Source: Thermococci archaeon (GTDB lineage Archaea > Methanobacteriota_B > Thermococci > Methanofastidiosales > B48-G16). Taken from it: 7,191 bases of DNA. Position numbers and translations under genes: made by a program. The stretch lies in the NCBI GenBank assembly GCA_030668905.1, contig DAOVEQ010000053.1, positions 1 to 7,191 of the forward strand, read 5' to 3'. The notes beneath the pieces are model-generated. The model saw only the letters and a program-made list of their open reading frames with translations. It made no database searches and was not told the origin of the DNA. How positions within the stretch are numbered: position 1 is the first letter of the stretch; each line of letters opens with the position of its first letter. Below are positions 1 through 5,792 of this stretch, one piece after another.

Positions 1-1270
1 TTATTCCAAAATGTTCTAACCAATGTTGTTTTCTTTTTTCATCTAACTCCATGTCTTCAGAGAAGGGCTCACAGTTGGATTTTATCCAGATAGCATTTTT
101 TGGTTGTATATCGATCAATTGGTTCATCTCCCAGAGACTGGTAGAGACGACATACTCTTTTGGATTATTCTTCAGTTCTTTACATTTTATAGTATCATCT
201 GTGAATATGAAGTTTCTTTCCCATTTTTCATAATCCTTTAGTATCTGATCTTTTGATACTCTTTTATCTATGAGTCCCCACTTCTTTTTCGGTATCAAGA
301 TTTTAAGATCTTTTATATCAAGTGGGGACATCTTCCCGAGCTTTTCTATGAGATAGGCAAGCTTGAGATCGATAACGAAATCCCTTTCGTTGTCTTTTGC
401 CGAGTCATAGATCGTTTTTGCTCTATCGATGTCTTTTTTAGGATGTTCGGCAAATACGATTCCTTCGCTTCGTGAGATTAAATCTCCTATTTCGCCTTTC
501 ACCTTTTCTTCACTGTCTTTTCTATCGTCATCTATTCTTGTTCCTTCACAGAGGAACACATCGGGTTCTATGTTCTTCGCCTCTTCAACGAACCTATGTG
601 TTTTTTCGCCGTGGAGACCGTGAAATCTCAGATCTCCTGAATAAACTAAATTCCCCTCATCAGAATATACTATGAATCCGCATGCACCTGGAAGTGAGTG
701 ATCTACAGGGATCATTTCTATCTCAAGTGATTTTACTCTTACCTTTCTTTTCGATTCCATTATATTGTATTCTCTTTCAGTGACGTATTCCTCTTTCCTT
801 CTATCTACCCTGCTTAAACCTCCTCTCTTGTTTTCATAGAAGACAAATGCTTCACAATATGTGCAGAGATCAGAAAATGTTCCTTTCCCCGTTTCTTCAA
901 TGCACTGCAAAATTATCTTCGTTGGCTCTGTACAGTATATAGGGATATCCTTTCGCAAAAAGTGTATATACGCAGAATGATCTGCATGTGCATGACTCAG
1001 AAAGAGAGCATCAATACTTCGTTCCTCAGGATCCCTTCCCATATGTTTGAGATAATCTTCTCTGTAAACTCCCGATAAATCTGGCAAGAGATCAAACTCG
1101 AAAAAATCTTTCAAGGAGGTACATTTTCTCGGCTGGAGAAATTCGGAGAAATACATTGATGATTTTGAAAAACTCATTCCGAAATCCAGTAAAATTCGAG
1201 TATCTCCATGAGTTACCAAAATCTTATTGCCGCCGATCTCTCTATCTCCTCCTAAAACTTGAATATCCAT
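1..1270 (-). CDS. RNase J-like metallo-beta-lactamase/beta-CASP nuclease, 3' end beyond window
   Basis: The frame runs from the ATG at 1270-1268 for 423 codons to the left edge without a stop, so the C-terminus is missing. The N-terminus has the family opening LGGDREIGGN (residues 6-15) and LLDFG (27-31). The metal-binding motif HAHADH lies at residues 93-98 (H93, H95, D97, H98). It is followed by VDH with H191 and SGD with D213, the other expected ligands of a two-metal hydrolase. The middle (about 230-390) fits the beta-CASP region of RNA nucleases. The last visible residues (about 400-423) look like the approach to the C-terminal SGHA-type motif, which would lie just outside. Residues 32-85 insert a segment between the first strands and the HxHxDH motif, as in an archaeal/bacterial subfamily annotated as exonuclease or MBL hydrolase. 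An AGGAGGG ribosome site sits 6 bases before the ATG. The likely role is cytoplasmic RNA (possibly DNA) processing or decay. I cannot separate RNase J from close paralogues. Confidence 0.85.
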   Translation of the reverse strand, partial: MDIQVLGGDREIGGNKILVTHGDTRILLDFGMSFSKSSMYFSEFLQPRKCTSLKDFFEFDLLPDLSGVYREDYLKHMGRDPEERSIDALFLSHAHADHSAYIHFLRKDIPIYCTEPTKIILQCIEETGKGTFSDLCTYCEAFVFYENKRGGLSRVDRRKEEYVTEREYNIMESKRKVRVKSLEIEMIPVDHSLPGACGFIVYSDEGNLVYSGDLRFHGLHGEKTHRFVEEAKNIEPDVFLCEGTRIDDDRKDSEEKVKGEIGDLISRSEGIVFAEHPKKDIDRAKTIYDSAKDNERDFVIDLKLAYLIEKLGKMSPLDIKDLKILIPKKKWGLIDKRVSKDQILKDYEKWERNFIFTDDTIKCKELKNNPKEYVVSTSLWEMNQLIDIQPKNAIWIKSNCEPFSEDMELDEKRKQHWLEHFGI

Positions 1271-1334
1271 TGATTCCCTCCTTCACGGATCTAAGTCTAA
1301 TTTTGTTTCTTTTTTGGTGCAGCTTTTCTCTTTT

Positions 1335-1350
1335 TGAAAGAAAAAAAGGG
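1335..1350 (-). terminator. T-tract terminator downstream of tRNA-Leu
   Basis: The minus strand reads CCC, then seven T, then CTTTC, about 82-95 bases beyond the tRNA 3' end. Archaeal RNA polymerase stops at such T-runs. An imperfect inverted repeat of T-rich and A-rich arms surrounds it. The equivalent tract beyond tRNA-Gly lies much closer to its tRNA, so this transcript would carry a longer, structured trailer. Confidence 0.55.
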
Positions 1351-1366
1351 GACTTCGCAACACTTG

Positions 1367-1387
1367 GATGTAGGCAAAGCCTACATC
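1367..1387. repeat. Perfect 9-bp inverted repeat (GATGTAGGC / GCCTACATC), 3-base loop
   Basis: Arms at 1367-1375 and 1379-1387 are perfectly complementary around AAA. The outer seven bases (GATGTAG/CTACATC) recur in the hairpin at 3744-3768, while the inner arm bases differ but stay paired. The hairpin lies in the trailer of tRNA-Leu, between its 3' end and the T-tract. Confidence 0.75.
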
Positions 1388-1415
1388 TACATATGACGAA
1401 TGTCGCCTAACATGT

Positions 1416-1433
1416 GCACTGGGTTCGCAGTGC
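1416..1433. repeat. 6-bp inverted repeat overlapping the tRNA-Leu 3' end
   Basis: GCACTG (1416-1421) and CAGTGC (1428-1433) flank a 6-base loop. The right arm includes the last two bases of the tRNA-Leu gene. In the precursor RNA this could compete with the end of the acceptor stem or mark the site of 3' processing. The repeat is short enough to be chance. Confidence 0.5.
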
Positions 1434-1515
1434 GGAGGAGGGGATTTGAACCCCCGAACTCCTACGAGACAGGACCCTGAATCCTGCACCTTTGGCCAAA
1501 CTCGGTAACCTCCGC
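1432..1515 (-). tRNA. tRNA-Leu (anticodon CAG)
   Basis: The gene is 84 bases and folds as a class II tRNA. The acceptor stem is GCGGAGG/CCTCCGC. The D arm is closed by ACC/GGT. The anticodon stem is CAGGA/TCCTG with loop TTCAGGG, giving anticodon CAG and G37. A long variable arm follows, then a T arm with loop TTCAAAT. The long variable arm and CAG anticodon specify leucine (codon CUG). CCA is not encoded, and no intron is visible. The gene starts 24 bases after the kinase stop codon and has its own TATA box. Confidence 0.96.
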
Positions 1516-1536
1516 TCAATCACTTTTCATATTCCT

Positions 1537-1544
1537 TATTTAAA
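1537..1544 (-). promoter_or_regulatory. TATA box of tRNA-Leu, overlapping the kinase stop codon
   Basis: The minus strand reads TTTAAATA, centred about 25 bases before the tRNA 5' end. This is the standard archaeal distance, and the 8-mer is identical to the box of tRNA-Gly. The TAA stop of the histidine kinase (1540-1542) lies inside it, so the tRNA promoter is built into the end of the upstream gene. Confidence 0.8.
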
Positions 1545-3564
1545 TCTCTTTTGTTTCTCTCGGCAAGAGCACAATAAAATTGCTTCCATGGGTCGTGTCT
1601 TCTTTAACTCTATCATCAACCCAGATCTTTCCGTTATAACTTTTTAGAATGTAATCTACTAAAGTCAGCCCTACTCCAGAACCACGAATACTCCTATCCA
1701 ATCTCTCGAGTCTTTTAAAAATGAGTTCCTTCTGGATATCTCTGATCCCCGGTCCTCTATCCTTGAACTCTATACTCCAGTATTTTTCGTTTTCACTGAT
1801 CTCGATGTCTATCTTCACTATATCATGTTTATCATATTTCACGGCATTGTTCAATAAGTTTGAGAAAACGTCCACCATTAACTCGTTAGCTCTGACAAAA
1901 TATTTTTCCTTTACAATATTAGAATTAATTTTTATATCCTTTGATGAAAATGATCTTCTTACATTCTCAACAGCCTGTTTAAAATGGGGGTATACGTCTA
2001 TTGTTTTTAGCTCAGTTTTACCCTTCTGAAGCGCAGAAAGTTTTTTTACATTCTGGATCAGGTTTGCACTTCTCTGAACCTGATCAAGAGCTATTTTAAC
2101 ATACCTTGTGAATTTATCTGGAAAATCGTGCATTAACAATAATAATTCGAGATATCCTATCACGCCCTGATTTAAATTGTTTATGTCATGACCCATCAGA
2201 TCGATATAGAACTCTATACGATTGCGCTCGTCTCGAAGTTCAGCATAAAGTCTTGCGTTCTCGATAGCGATCGCTGCTTGATTGGCAAATATTTCTAATG
2301 CCTGTATCTTTCTGTAGGTAGGTCTTTCTCCATCTATGGGATTATCAGGTGAGATAAACCCAAGAATCTGTTCTGAACTTTGAATAGGGATCAGCAATAC
2401 ATCTTTCTCATCCCATCCGTCAGGTTTAGGATTTCTTGCAGGGGTTATGACCAGCTCTCCCGGATACTTTTTCATCTCTTCCCAGTGAGTATGATCAATG
2501 TAATATGACTCGCTTATCTTAAATTCGTCACGAAGAAATCTCTTGGCAGCTTCTATAGAAATAGGAGAGTTGGAGAGTATCTCTTGTGCCTTTTTTTCAT
2601 CATACCCTGCTACAGCAAATGGCTGCGATGTTCCTTTCTCGTAATCTCGTAAGGATAAAATAACCTGTCGCCAACCAAGGGCTTTTGTTATAGTTTCGCA
2701 AATGTTTTGAAGTAACTTTTCCAGTTCTAAGTTCATTCTCATCTCGTTTCCTATCTTAACCAGACTTTTCAACTGATTCATGTATTTTTCTTCTGCTTTT
2801 TTACGCTCAGTTGTATCCTCGTATGTAACAAACTGATCTCCCTTTCCAATTGTAACAGGTCTAAAGTAAATCACCTTCTTCGAGCCATCTTTGCATTTTA
2901 CTGTAAATGTTCGGGGTCTTGCTTCTCCATGTTTTGCCTTTTTTAGGTCATTGATCCACGTTGAAATGACTTCCTTTCTATATTCCGGATTGGGACATGT
3001 CTTCTTAAACCATTCTTTCCCCGTAGGAATATCTTCGAGAGTATAACCAAACATTTCAATAAACTTAGGATTGATATATTTATAGCAGCTATTTTTATCA
3101 ATCATTGATACTCCAAGAGGGGATCTTTCTATTAAAGATTGAAATCTTTCTTTTTCATCGTAGAGAGCTTCTTCTATTTTTCTTTTTTCTAGAGCCCTTT
3201 TGATAGCTATAATCAACTCCTTAGGTTCATACGGTTTTTGAATGTAGCTGAAGACTCCGAGATTAATGGCGTCTATAGCCGAGTCCAATGAAGCATATCC
3301 TGTTAGTATAATAATCTCTATCTCAGGAGAGATCTTTTTGATCTCTTTTAATACATTAATTCCAGGCATGTCAGGGAGTTTGAGATCAATTAAAGCCAAG
3401 GAAATATCTTTATTCTTTACTCTGGCAATTCCTTCCTTTCCCGTCAGGGCTACAATAGGAAGATATCCCTCAAGATTAAGTATATCGGAAAGAGTTCTCC
3501 CTATCCCAGGATCATCATCTATAATCAATATTCCCGGCTTCTTTTCTAATCCCTGATCACTCAT
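1540..3564 (-). CDS. Soluble receiver-PAS-GAF-histidine kinase
   Basis: The product has 674 residues and no membrane segment or signal peptide, so it should sense something in the cytoplasm. The N-terminal receiver (about 10-125) has the acidic triad D16-D18, phospho-acceptor D60, T88 and K110, so it looks functional. A PAS domain with its PAC tail covers about 138-255. A GAF domain (about 265-445) ends in the usual FANQAAIAIENARLY. The dimerisation helix carries the phospho-acceptor H459 in MGHDINNLNQG. The ATPase domain has an N box (FSNLLNNAVKY, 568-577), G1 DRGPGI (602-607) and G2 GSGVGL (628-633). All catalytic motifs are present. A GGAGGT ribosome site 4 bases before the ATG fixes the start. 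The order with the receiver first suggests that the receiver gates the kinase or closes a phosphorelay. No separate response regulator or output domain is in the window, and the ligand is unknown. Its TATA box is at 3664-3671. Confidence 0.93.
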   Translation of the reverse strand: MSDQGLEKKPGILIIDDDPGIGRTLSDILNLEGYLPIVALTGKEGIARVKNKDISLALIDLKLPDMPGINVLKEIKKISPEIEIIILTGYASLDSAIDAINLGVFSYIQKPYEPKELIIAIKRALEKRKIEEALYDEKERFQSLIERSPLGVSMIDKNSCYKYINPKFIEMFGYTLEDIPTGKEWFKKTCPNPEYRKEVISTWINDLKKAKHGEARPRTFTVKCKDGSKKVIYFRPVTIGKGDQFVTYEDTTERKKAEEKYMNQLKSLVKIGNEMRMNLELEKLLQNICETITKALGWRQVILSLRDYEKGTSQPFAVAGYDEKKAQEILSNSPISIEAAKRFLRDEFKISESYYIDHTHWEEMKKYPGELVITPARNPKPDGWDEKDVLLIPIQSSEQILGFISPDNPIDGERPTYRKIQALEIFANQAAIAIENARLYAELRDERNRIEFYIDLMGHDINNLNQGVIGYLELLLLMHDFPDKFTRYVKIALDQVQRSANLIQNVKKLSALQKGKTELKTIDVYPHFKQAVENVRRSFSSKDIKINSNIVKEKYFVRANELMVDVFSNLLNNAVKYDKHDIVKIDIEISENEKYWSIEFKDRGPGIRDIQKELIFKRLERLDRSIRGSGVGLTLVDYILKSYNGKIWVDDRVKEDTTHGSNFIVLLPRETKEI

Positions 3565-3663
3565 ACTAACCTCCTTTATAGTGTAAATAACAAATTATTA
3601 AAAATATTTCCATACCGTACTTTTTTCTTTTAACATAGTGATCCTTATTCTATTAGTTGTGAG

Positions 3664-3674
3664 ATTATAAATAG
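3664..3674 (-). promoter_or_regulatory. TATA box of the histidine kinase gene
   Basis: The minus strand reads CTATTTATAAT, a strong archaeal TATA match. Initiation about 25 bases downstream would fall near 3640-3645 and give a leader of roughly 75-80 bases ending in the AAGGAGGT ribosome site. Just upstream, the minus strand carries GTGCG twice at 9-base spacing (within 3692-3708), a possible but unproven regulator site. Confidence 0.65.
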
Positions 3675-3743
3675 TTTTGTGTTCCCATCATTAGACGCAC
3701 GACTCGCACAGTGATATACATACAAGATTTTCGTCAACAGATA

Positions 3744-3768
3744 GATGTAGTTCCTTCAGAACTACATC
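3744..3768. repeat. Perfect 10-bp inverted repeat (GATGTAGTTC / GAACTACATC), 5-base loop
   Basis: Arms at 3744-3753 and 3759-3768 pair perfectly around CTTCA. The outer seven bases match the hairpin at 1367-1387, and both are preceded by TA and followed by CA on one strand. It lies about 75 bases upstream of the kinase TATA box and 165 bases beyond the tRNA-Gly 3' end. It could be a small palindromic repeat, a regulator site or an RNA hairpin. Confidence 0.75.
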
Positions 3769-3900
3769 CACTTGTTTTACCCTCTTCCTTTGATAATTAT
3801 TTTATTGTTTCTTTCCAGAACGGTTTCTTCAGAAGAGACACCAAGGTTTCTCTTTCTAATCTCTTCCTTCAGATAAATAATTTGTTTCTTTTTTGGAGAA

Positions 3901-3929
3901 CCGTTTTTTCTTTTCTAAAGAAAAAAGGG
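3901..3929 (-). terminator. T-tract and hairpin terminator of tRNA-Gly
   Basis: Four bases after the tRNA 3' end the minus strand reads CCC, six T, then CTTT. The arms at 3901-3913 and 3917-3929 are 13 bases long with one mismatch and a 3-base loop. A T-run directly after a tRNA is a normal archaeal terminator. Here the T-run is itself one arm of the inverted repeat. Confidence 0.7.
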
Positions 3930-3933
3930 TTAT

Positions 3934-4004
<71 letters not shown>

Positions 4005-4027
4005 TTTATCATTTTTACCCACGCTTC

Positions 4028-4035
4028 TATTTAAA
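4028..4035 (-). promoter_or_regulatory. TATA box of tRNA-Gly
   Basis: The minus strand reads TTTAAATA, centred about 27-28 bases before the tRNA 5' end. It is the same 8-mer as the tRNA-Leu box, within a longer AT-rich run (AAATTTAAATAG). Confidence 0.8.
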
Positions 4036-4072
4036 TTTTACGATTCTTTGCAAAAAGAATAAAAAAGATTAA

Positions 4073-4081
4073 GTTTATATA
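4073..4081 (+). promoter_or_regulatory. TATA box of the Roadblock/MinD operon
   Basis: The plus strand reads GTTTATATA after a purine-rich stretch (AAAAAAGATTAA) that could serve as the TFB-binding element. Initiation 25-27 bases past its centre would fall near 4102-4104. The leader would then be about 10 bases, barely long enough to hold the ribosome site. All five downstream genes are closely packed and probably depend on this promoter. Confidence 0.7.
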
Positions 4082-4082
4082 G

Positions 4083-4100
4083 TAGTTTATCAATAAACTA
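4083..4100. promoter_or_regulatory. Perfect palindrome TAGTTTAT-CA-ATAAACTA, probable repressor operator
   Basis: Two perfect 8-base arms (4083-4090 and 4093-4100) with a 2-base centre fill the space between the TATA box and the predicted start of transcription. A third copy of the half-site AGTTTAT overlaps the TATA box at 4072-4078, 12 bases before the copy at 4084-4090. A dimeric repressor bound here would block polymerase recruitment, and a second dimer might also cover the TATA box. The regulator is not in the window. Confidence 0.6.
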
Positions 4101-4113
4101 ATAGGTGATTTTA

Positions 4114-4455
4114 ATGATAGACAGAGTGGTAGCTGATTTAAAGAAAATAGAAGGGATAGCCCATGTAGGGATAATTGAAGGAGACAATCCGATTGTCTCT
4201 GATCTTTCTCCTGAAGAAAGTGCGACCTTGTCAGAAATTTTAAAAGATATTTATGGTGTTTCCGATAAAACGGCTAAATCCACGGGAATGGGTGATCTGG
4301 AACAGGTAATGGTCAGTGGATTCGAAGGAAAGATGATCATTGCAAAAAGTGGGAATTTTCTGGTAGGGATAGTTACTGAAACAAAAGTTAACTTGGGATT
4401 AATAAGGCTTAAACTTAAAAGTATACTCAGAGAATTAAAAGGTGAGAAAAAATGA
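4114..4455 (+). CDS. Roadblock/LC7 domain protein 1
   Basis: The product has 113 residues, the length of a single Roadblock/LC7 domain. An N-terminal helix (IDRVVADLKKIEGI) leads into strand AHVGIIEGDNPIVSD. A middle helix (about 36-52) follows, then strands QVMVSGFEGKMIIAK and FLVGIVTE, and a C-terminal helix from about 91. The MVSGFEGKMIIAKSGNFLVGIV block is typical of the family (MglB, LC7). These proteins dimerise and usually regulate small GTPases. I chose the ATG at 4114 because GGTGAT (4104-4109), complementary to the 3' end of archaeal 16S rRNA, sits 4 bases before it. The GTG at 4105 would add three residues and remains possible. The gene overlaps the next by four bases (ATGA). No Ras-like GTPase is nearby, so a partnership with the second Roadblock protein and the MinD ATPase is inferred. 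Confidence 0.85.
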   Translation: MIDRVVADLKKIEGIAHVGIIEGDNPIVSDLSPEESATLSEILKDIYGVSDKTAKSTGMGDLEQVMVSGFEGKMIIAKSGNFLVGIVTETKVNLGLIRLKLKSILRELKGEKK

Positions 4456-4802
4456 TAATAGAAAAACTTCTTACTAAATTTAAACAAGAGAACGGAGGAG
4501 TAATGGGCAGTAGTGTCATAGAAAAAGGAGGATTTATGGTAGCTATGGATGCTCCCCCAGAGATGAAAATAGAAAGAAGCAGTGTAATAGCGGCAGAAGT
4601 TTTTAACAGACTTGTAAGAAATGTAGAATCTACAAAGGTAGGAGCGATCGATTATATCATGATAGAAGGCAAGAAGGGGGACATGTTAGTTGTAGATGTA
4701 GGAAATGTTTATCTTTTTGTTAGAACAAGGAAAAATTCTACAATTGCAAAGATAATGGAAGATGCGAAGGAGATTGGAAAAAAAATTGAAGCATTACTTT
4801 GA
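4452..4802 (+). CDS. Roadblock/LC7 domain protein 2
   Basis: The product has 116 residues and is a second, clearly diverged Roadblock/LC7-like domain. Helix 1 is about 2-13. The strand region GVMGSSVIEKGGFMVAMDAP (16-35) is typical of the family's first two strands. A long helix follows (about 39-58). Strands DYIMIEGKKGDMLVVDVG and VYLFVRT match the second half, and the C-terminal helix is IAKIMEDAKEIGKKIEALL. It starts inside the stop of the first Roadblock gene (ATGA overlap), with GGTGA upstream, so the two are probably translated in equal amounts and may form a heterodimer. There is no signal peptide or membrane segment. The strand pattern is less canonical than in the first protein, but the overall fold assignment is fairly safe. 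Confidence 0.78.
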   Translation: MIIEKLLTKFKQENGGVMGSSVIEKGGFMVAMDAPPEMKIERSSVIAAEVFNRLVRNVESTKVGAIDYIMIEGKKGDMLVVDVGNVYLFVRTRKNSTIAKIMEDAKEIGKKIEALL

Positions 4803-4814
4803 GGAGGATAGTTT

Positions 4815-5588
4815 ATGGGTCAATCTATAGTAATAGCATCAGGAAAAGGCGGAACTGGGAAGACAACAGTATGTGCAAATTTAGGAATAGCTCTAGCACA
4901 GAGAGGAAAAAAGGTAATGATTTTGGATGCAGATATAGACATGGCTAATCTGGAGTTGATGTTGGGCATGGAGGGAATGCCTGTAACGCTTCATGAAGTT
5001 TTAGCGGGAGAAGCCGAACCTGAAGAGGCAATATATGATGGTCCTGAAGGAGTAAAAATATTACCTGCAGGGTTATCCTTAAGCGGTGTACAAAAAGCAG
5101 ATCCAAGAAAGCTTGAAAATGTTCTAAAGACTCTTATAGGGTCAGCGGATTACCTTTTGATAGACGGAGCTCCGGGATTGGAAGTGGATGCTGTCACAGC
5201 TATCGCTGCTGCGCAGAACTTGGTTCTTGTGGTGAATCCCGAGATAACATCGATGAGTGATGCTTTGAAAACTAAGATAGTAGCTGAAAAGCTGGGAACA
5301 CATGTAGTTGGTGCTGTTCTCAATAGAGTCGGATTTGATATGACAGAACTCTCGAAAGAAGAGGTAGCGACGATACTGGAGACAGAAGTTATAGCTGTTA
5401 TTCCAGAAGATCCTGAGGTCAAAAGAGCTGCAGCATTTGGAGAACCTCTTGTAGTAAGGAACCCAAACTCATCTGCTTCGATAGCCTTAAAGAAGCTTGC
5501 TGCCGATTTGCTGGGTGAGAAGTATATACCTCCAGCACCAGAGAATCCGCTGAAGAGAATTTTCAAGGCTCTCTTTGGGAGGGATTAA
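4815..5588 (+). CDS. minD: MinD/ParA-family ATPase with C-terminal membrane-targeting helix
   Basis: The product has 257 residues, the normal length for archaeal MinD. The deviant Walker A motif [10 protein letters not shown] covers residues 9-18, with signature lysine K11 and phosphate-binding K16. Switch I is [15 protein letters not shown] (37-51), with D40 in the catalytic position. Walker B is [10 protein letters not shown] (114-123), with D117. MinD switches between ATP-bound dimers on the membrane and ADP monomers in the cytoplasm and positions other machinery. The C-terminus [14 protein letters not shown] can form an amphipathic helix with basic and bulky hydrophobic faces, like the MinD membrane-targeting sequence, after a proline-rich linker (YIPPAPENP). 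The ribosome site GAGGAGGAT (4801-4809) overlaps the upstream stop. Archaea usually carry several MinD paralogues with different jobs, so the symbol names the family and not a proven role in division. The Roadblock neighbours suggest they control its ATP cycle or its placement. Confidence 0.9.
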   Translation: MGQSIVIASGKGGTGKTTVCANLGIALAQRGKKVMILDADIDMANLELMLGMEGMPVTLHEVLAGEAEPEEAIYDGPEGVKILPAGLSLSGVQKADPRKLENVLKTLIGSADYLLIDGAPGLEVDAVTAIAAAQNLVLVVNPEITSMSDALKTKIVAEKLGTHVVGAVLNRVGFDMTELSKEEVATILETEVIAVIPEDPEVKRAAAFGEPLVVRNPNSSASIALKKLAADLLGEKYIPPAPENPLKRIFKALFGRD

Positions 5589-5792
5589 ATGACCTTCATG
5601 GAGATATTACAAGCAAACGTACCTATTTTATTTGCGCTGACATTAGTAAGTTTGATACTAAATCTGATTTTATCCTTGAAGATAGCTGTTTTGAATGCAG
5701 AAGTTGCAAGACTCAGGGGTGGAGCTCTAACAAGAGAGGAACTGGAAATTCTCAAAGCAAGATTAACAAGACTCAAAAAGCTCACGAGATGA
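5589..5792 (+). CDS. Small single-pass membrane protein with charged helical tail
   Basis: The product has 67 residues and matches no family I can name. A short N-terminus leads into a hydrophobic segment (about 11-30, VPILFALTLVSLILNLILSL), long enough to cross the membrane once. Residues 31-67 are charged and predicted helical. They include VARLRGGALTREELEILKARL, which resembles the short SHOCT motif often found at the tails of membrane proteins, and a leucine-spaced coiled coil. Basic residues after the membrane segment suggest that the tail is cytoplasmic. The ATG begins directly after the MinD stop, with GGGAGGGA as ribosome site inside the end of minD, so the two are translationally coupled. 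It is a candidate membrane anchor or receptor for the MinD/Roadblock proteins, which is inference from position only. Confidence 0.78.
   Translation: MTFMEILQANVPILFALTLVSLILNLILSLKIAVLNAEVARLRGGALTREELEILKARLTRLKKLTR

Larger units (their letters stand above)
1271..1431. other. Spacer between the nuclease gene and tRNA-Leu: trailer hairpins and T-tract, no gene
   Basis: This stretch holds the 3' trailer of tRNA-Leu and the 5' region of the nuclease gene. It contains two hairpins (1416-1433 and 1367-1387), a T-rich tract on the minus strand (1336-1347) and the nuclease ribosome site. No convincing TATA box is visible for the nuclease. The best candidate (CAAAATTAG on the minus strand, near 1297-1305) is weak, so the nuclease may depend on a poor promoter or on read-through from the tRNA. 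Open frames crossing this stretch also run through the tRNA and have no coding support. Confidence 0.6.
3565..3933. other. Spacer between the kinase gene and tRNA-Gly: promoter, hairpin and T-rich trailer, no gene
   Basis: From right to left this holds the tRNA-Gly terminator hairpin (3901-3929), about 130 bases with no recognisable element, a 10-bp perfect hairpin (3744-3768), the kinase TATA box (3664-3671) and a probable kinase leader of about 75 bases. The T-rich stretch at 3881-3896 repeats 16 bases found at 1302-1317. A plus-strand open frame through 3711-3986 runs antisense across tRNA-Gly, and I reject it as a gene. I found no convincing C/D-box or other small RNA. Confidence 0.6.

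Noticed and set aside
51..675. Plus-strand open frames opposite the nuclease gene
   Set aside because: They are antisense to a well-supported beta-CASP nuclease with intact metal-binding motifs, and their predicted proteins show no domain pattern.
1283..1519. Minus-strand 78-codon frame across tRNA-Leu
   Set aside because: It runs through the whole tRNA gene and its trailer hairpins, so it is open by chance.
3598..3636. Twelve-codon frame in the kinase leader (minus strand, MLKEKSTVWKYF)
   Set aside because: It has no clear ribosome site and is too short to judge without conservation, so I do not call it an upstream ORF.
4114..5588. MglA/MglB-type polarity operon
   Set aside because: The ATPase has the deviant Walker A lysine and the MinD switch residues and not Ras-type GTPase motifs, so this is not a canonical MglAB pair.
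5150..5785. Minus-strand frames opposite minD and the small membrane gene
   Set aside because: They are antisense to conserved MinD motifs, and their compositions are those of mirror-strand translation.
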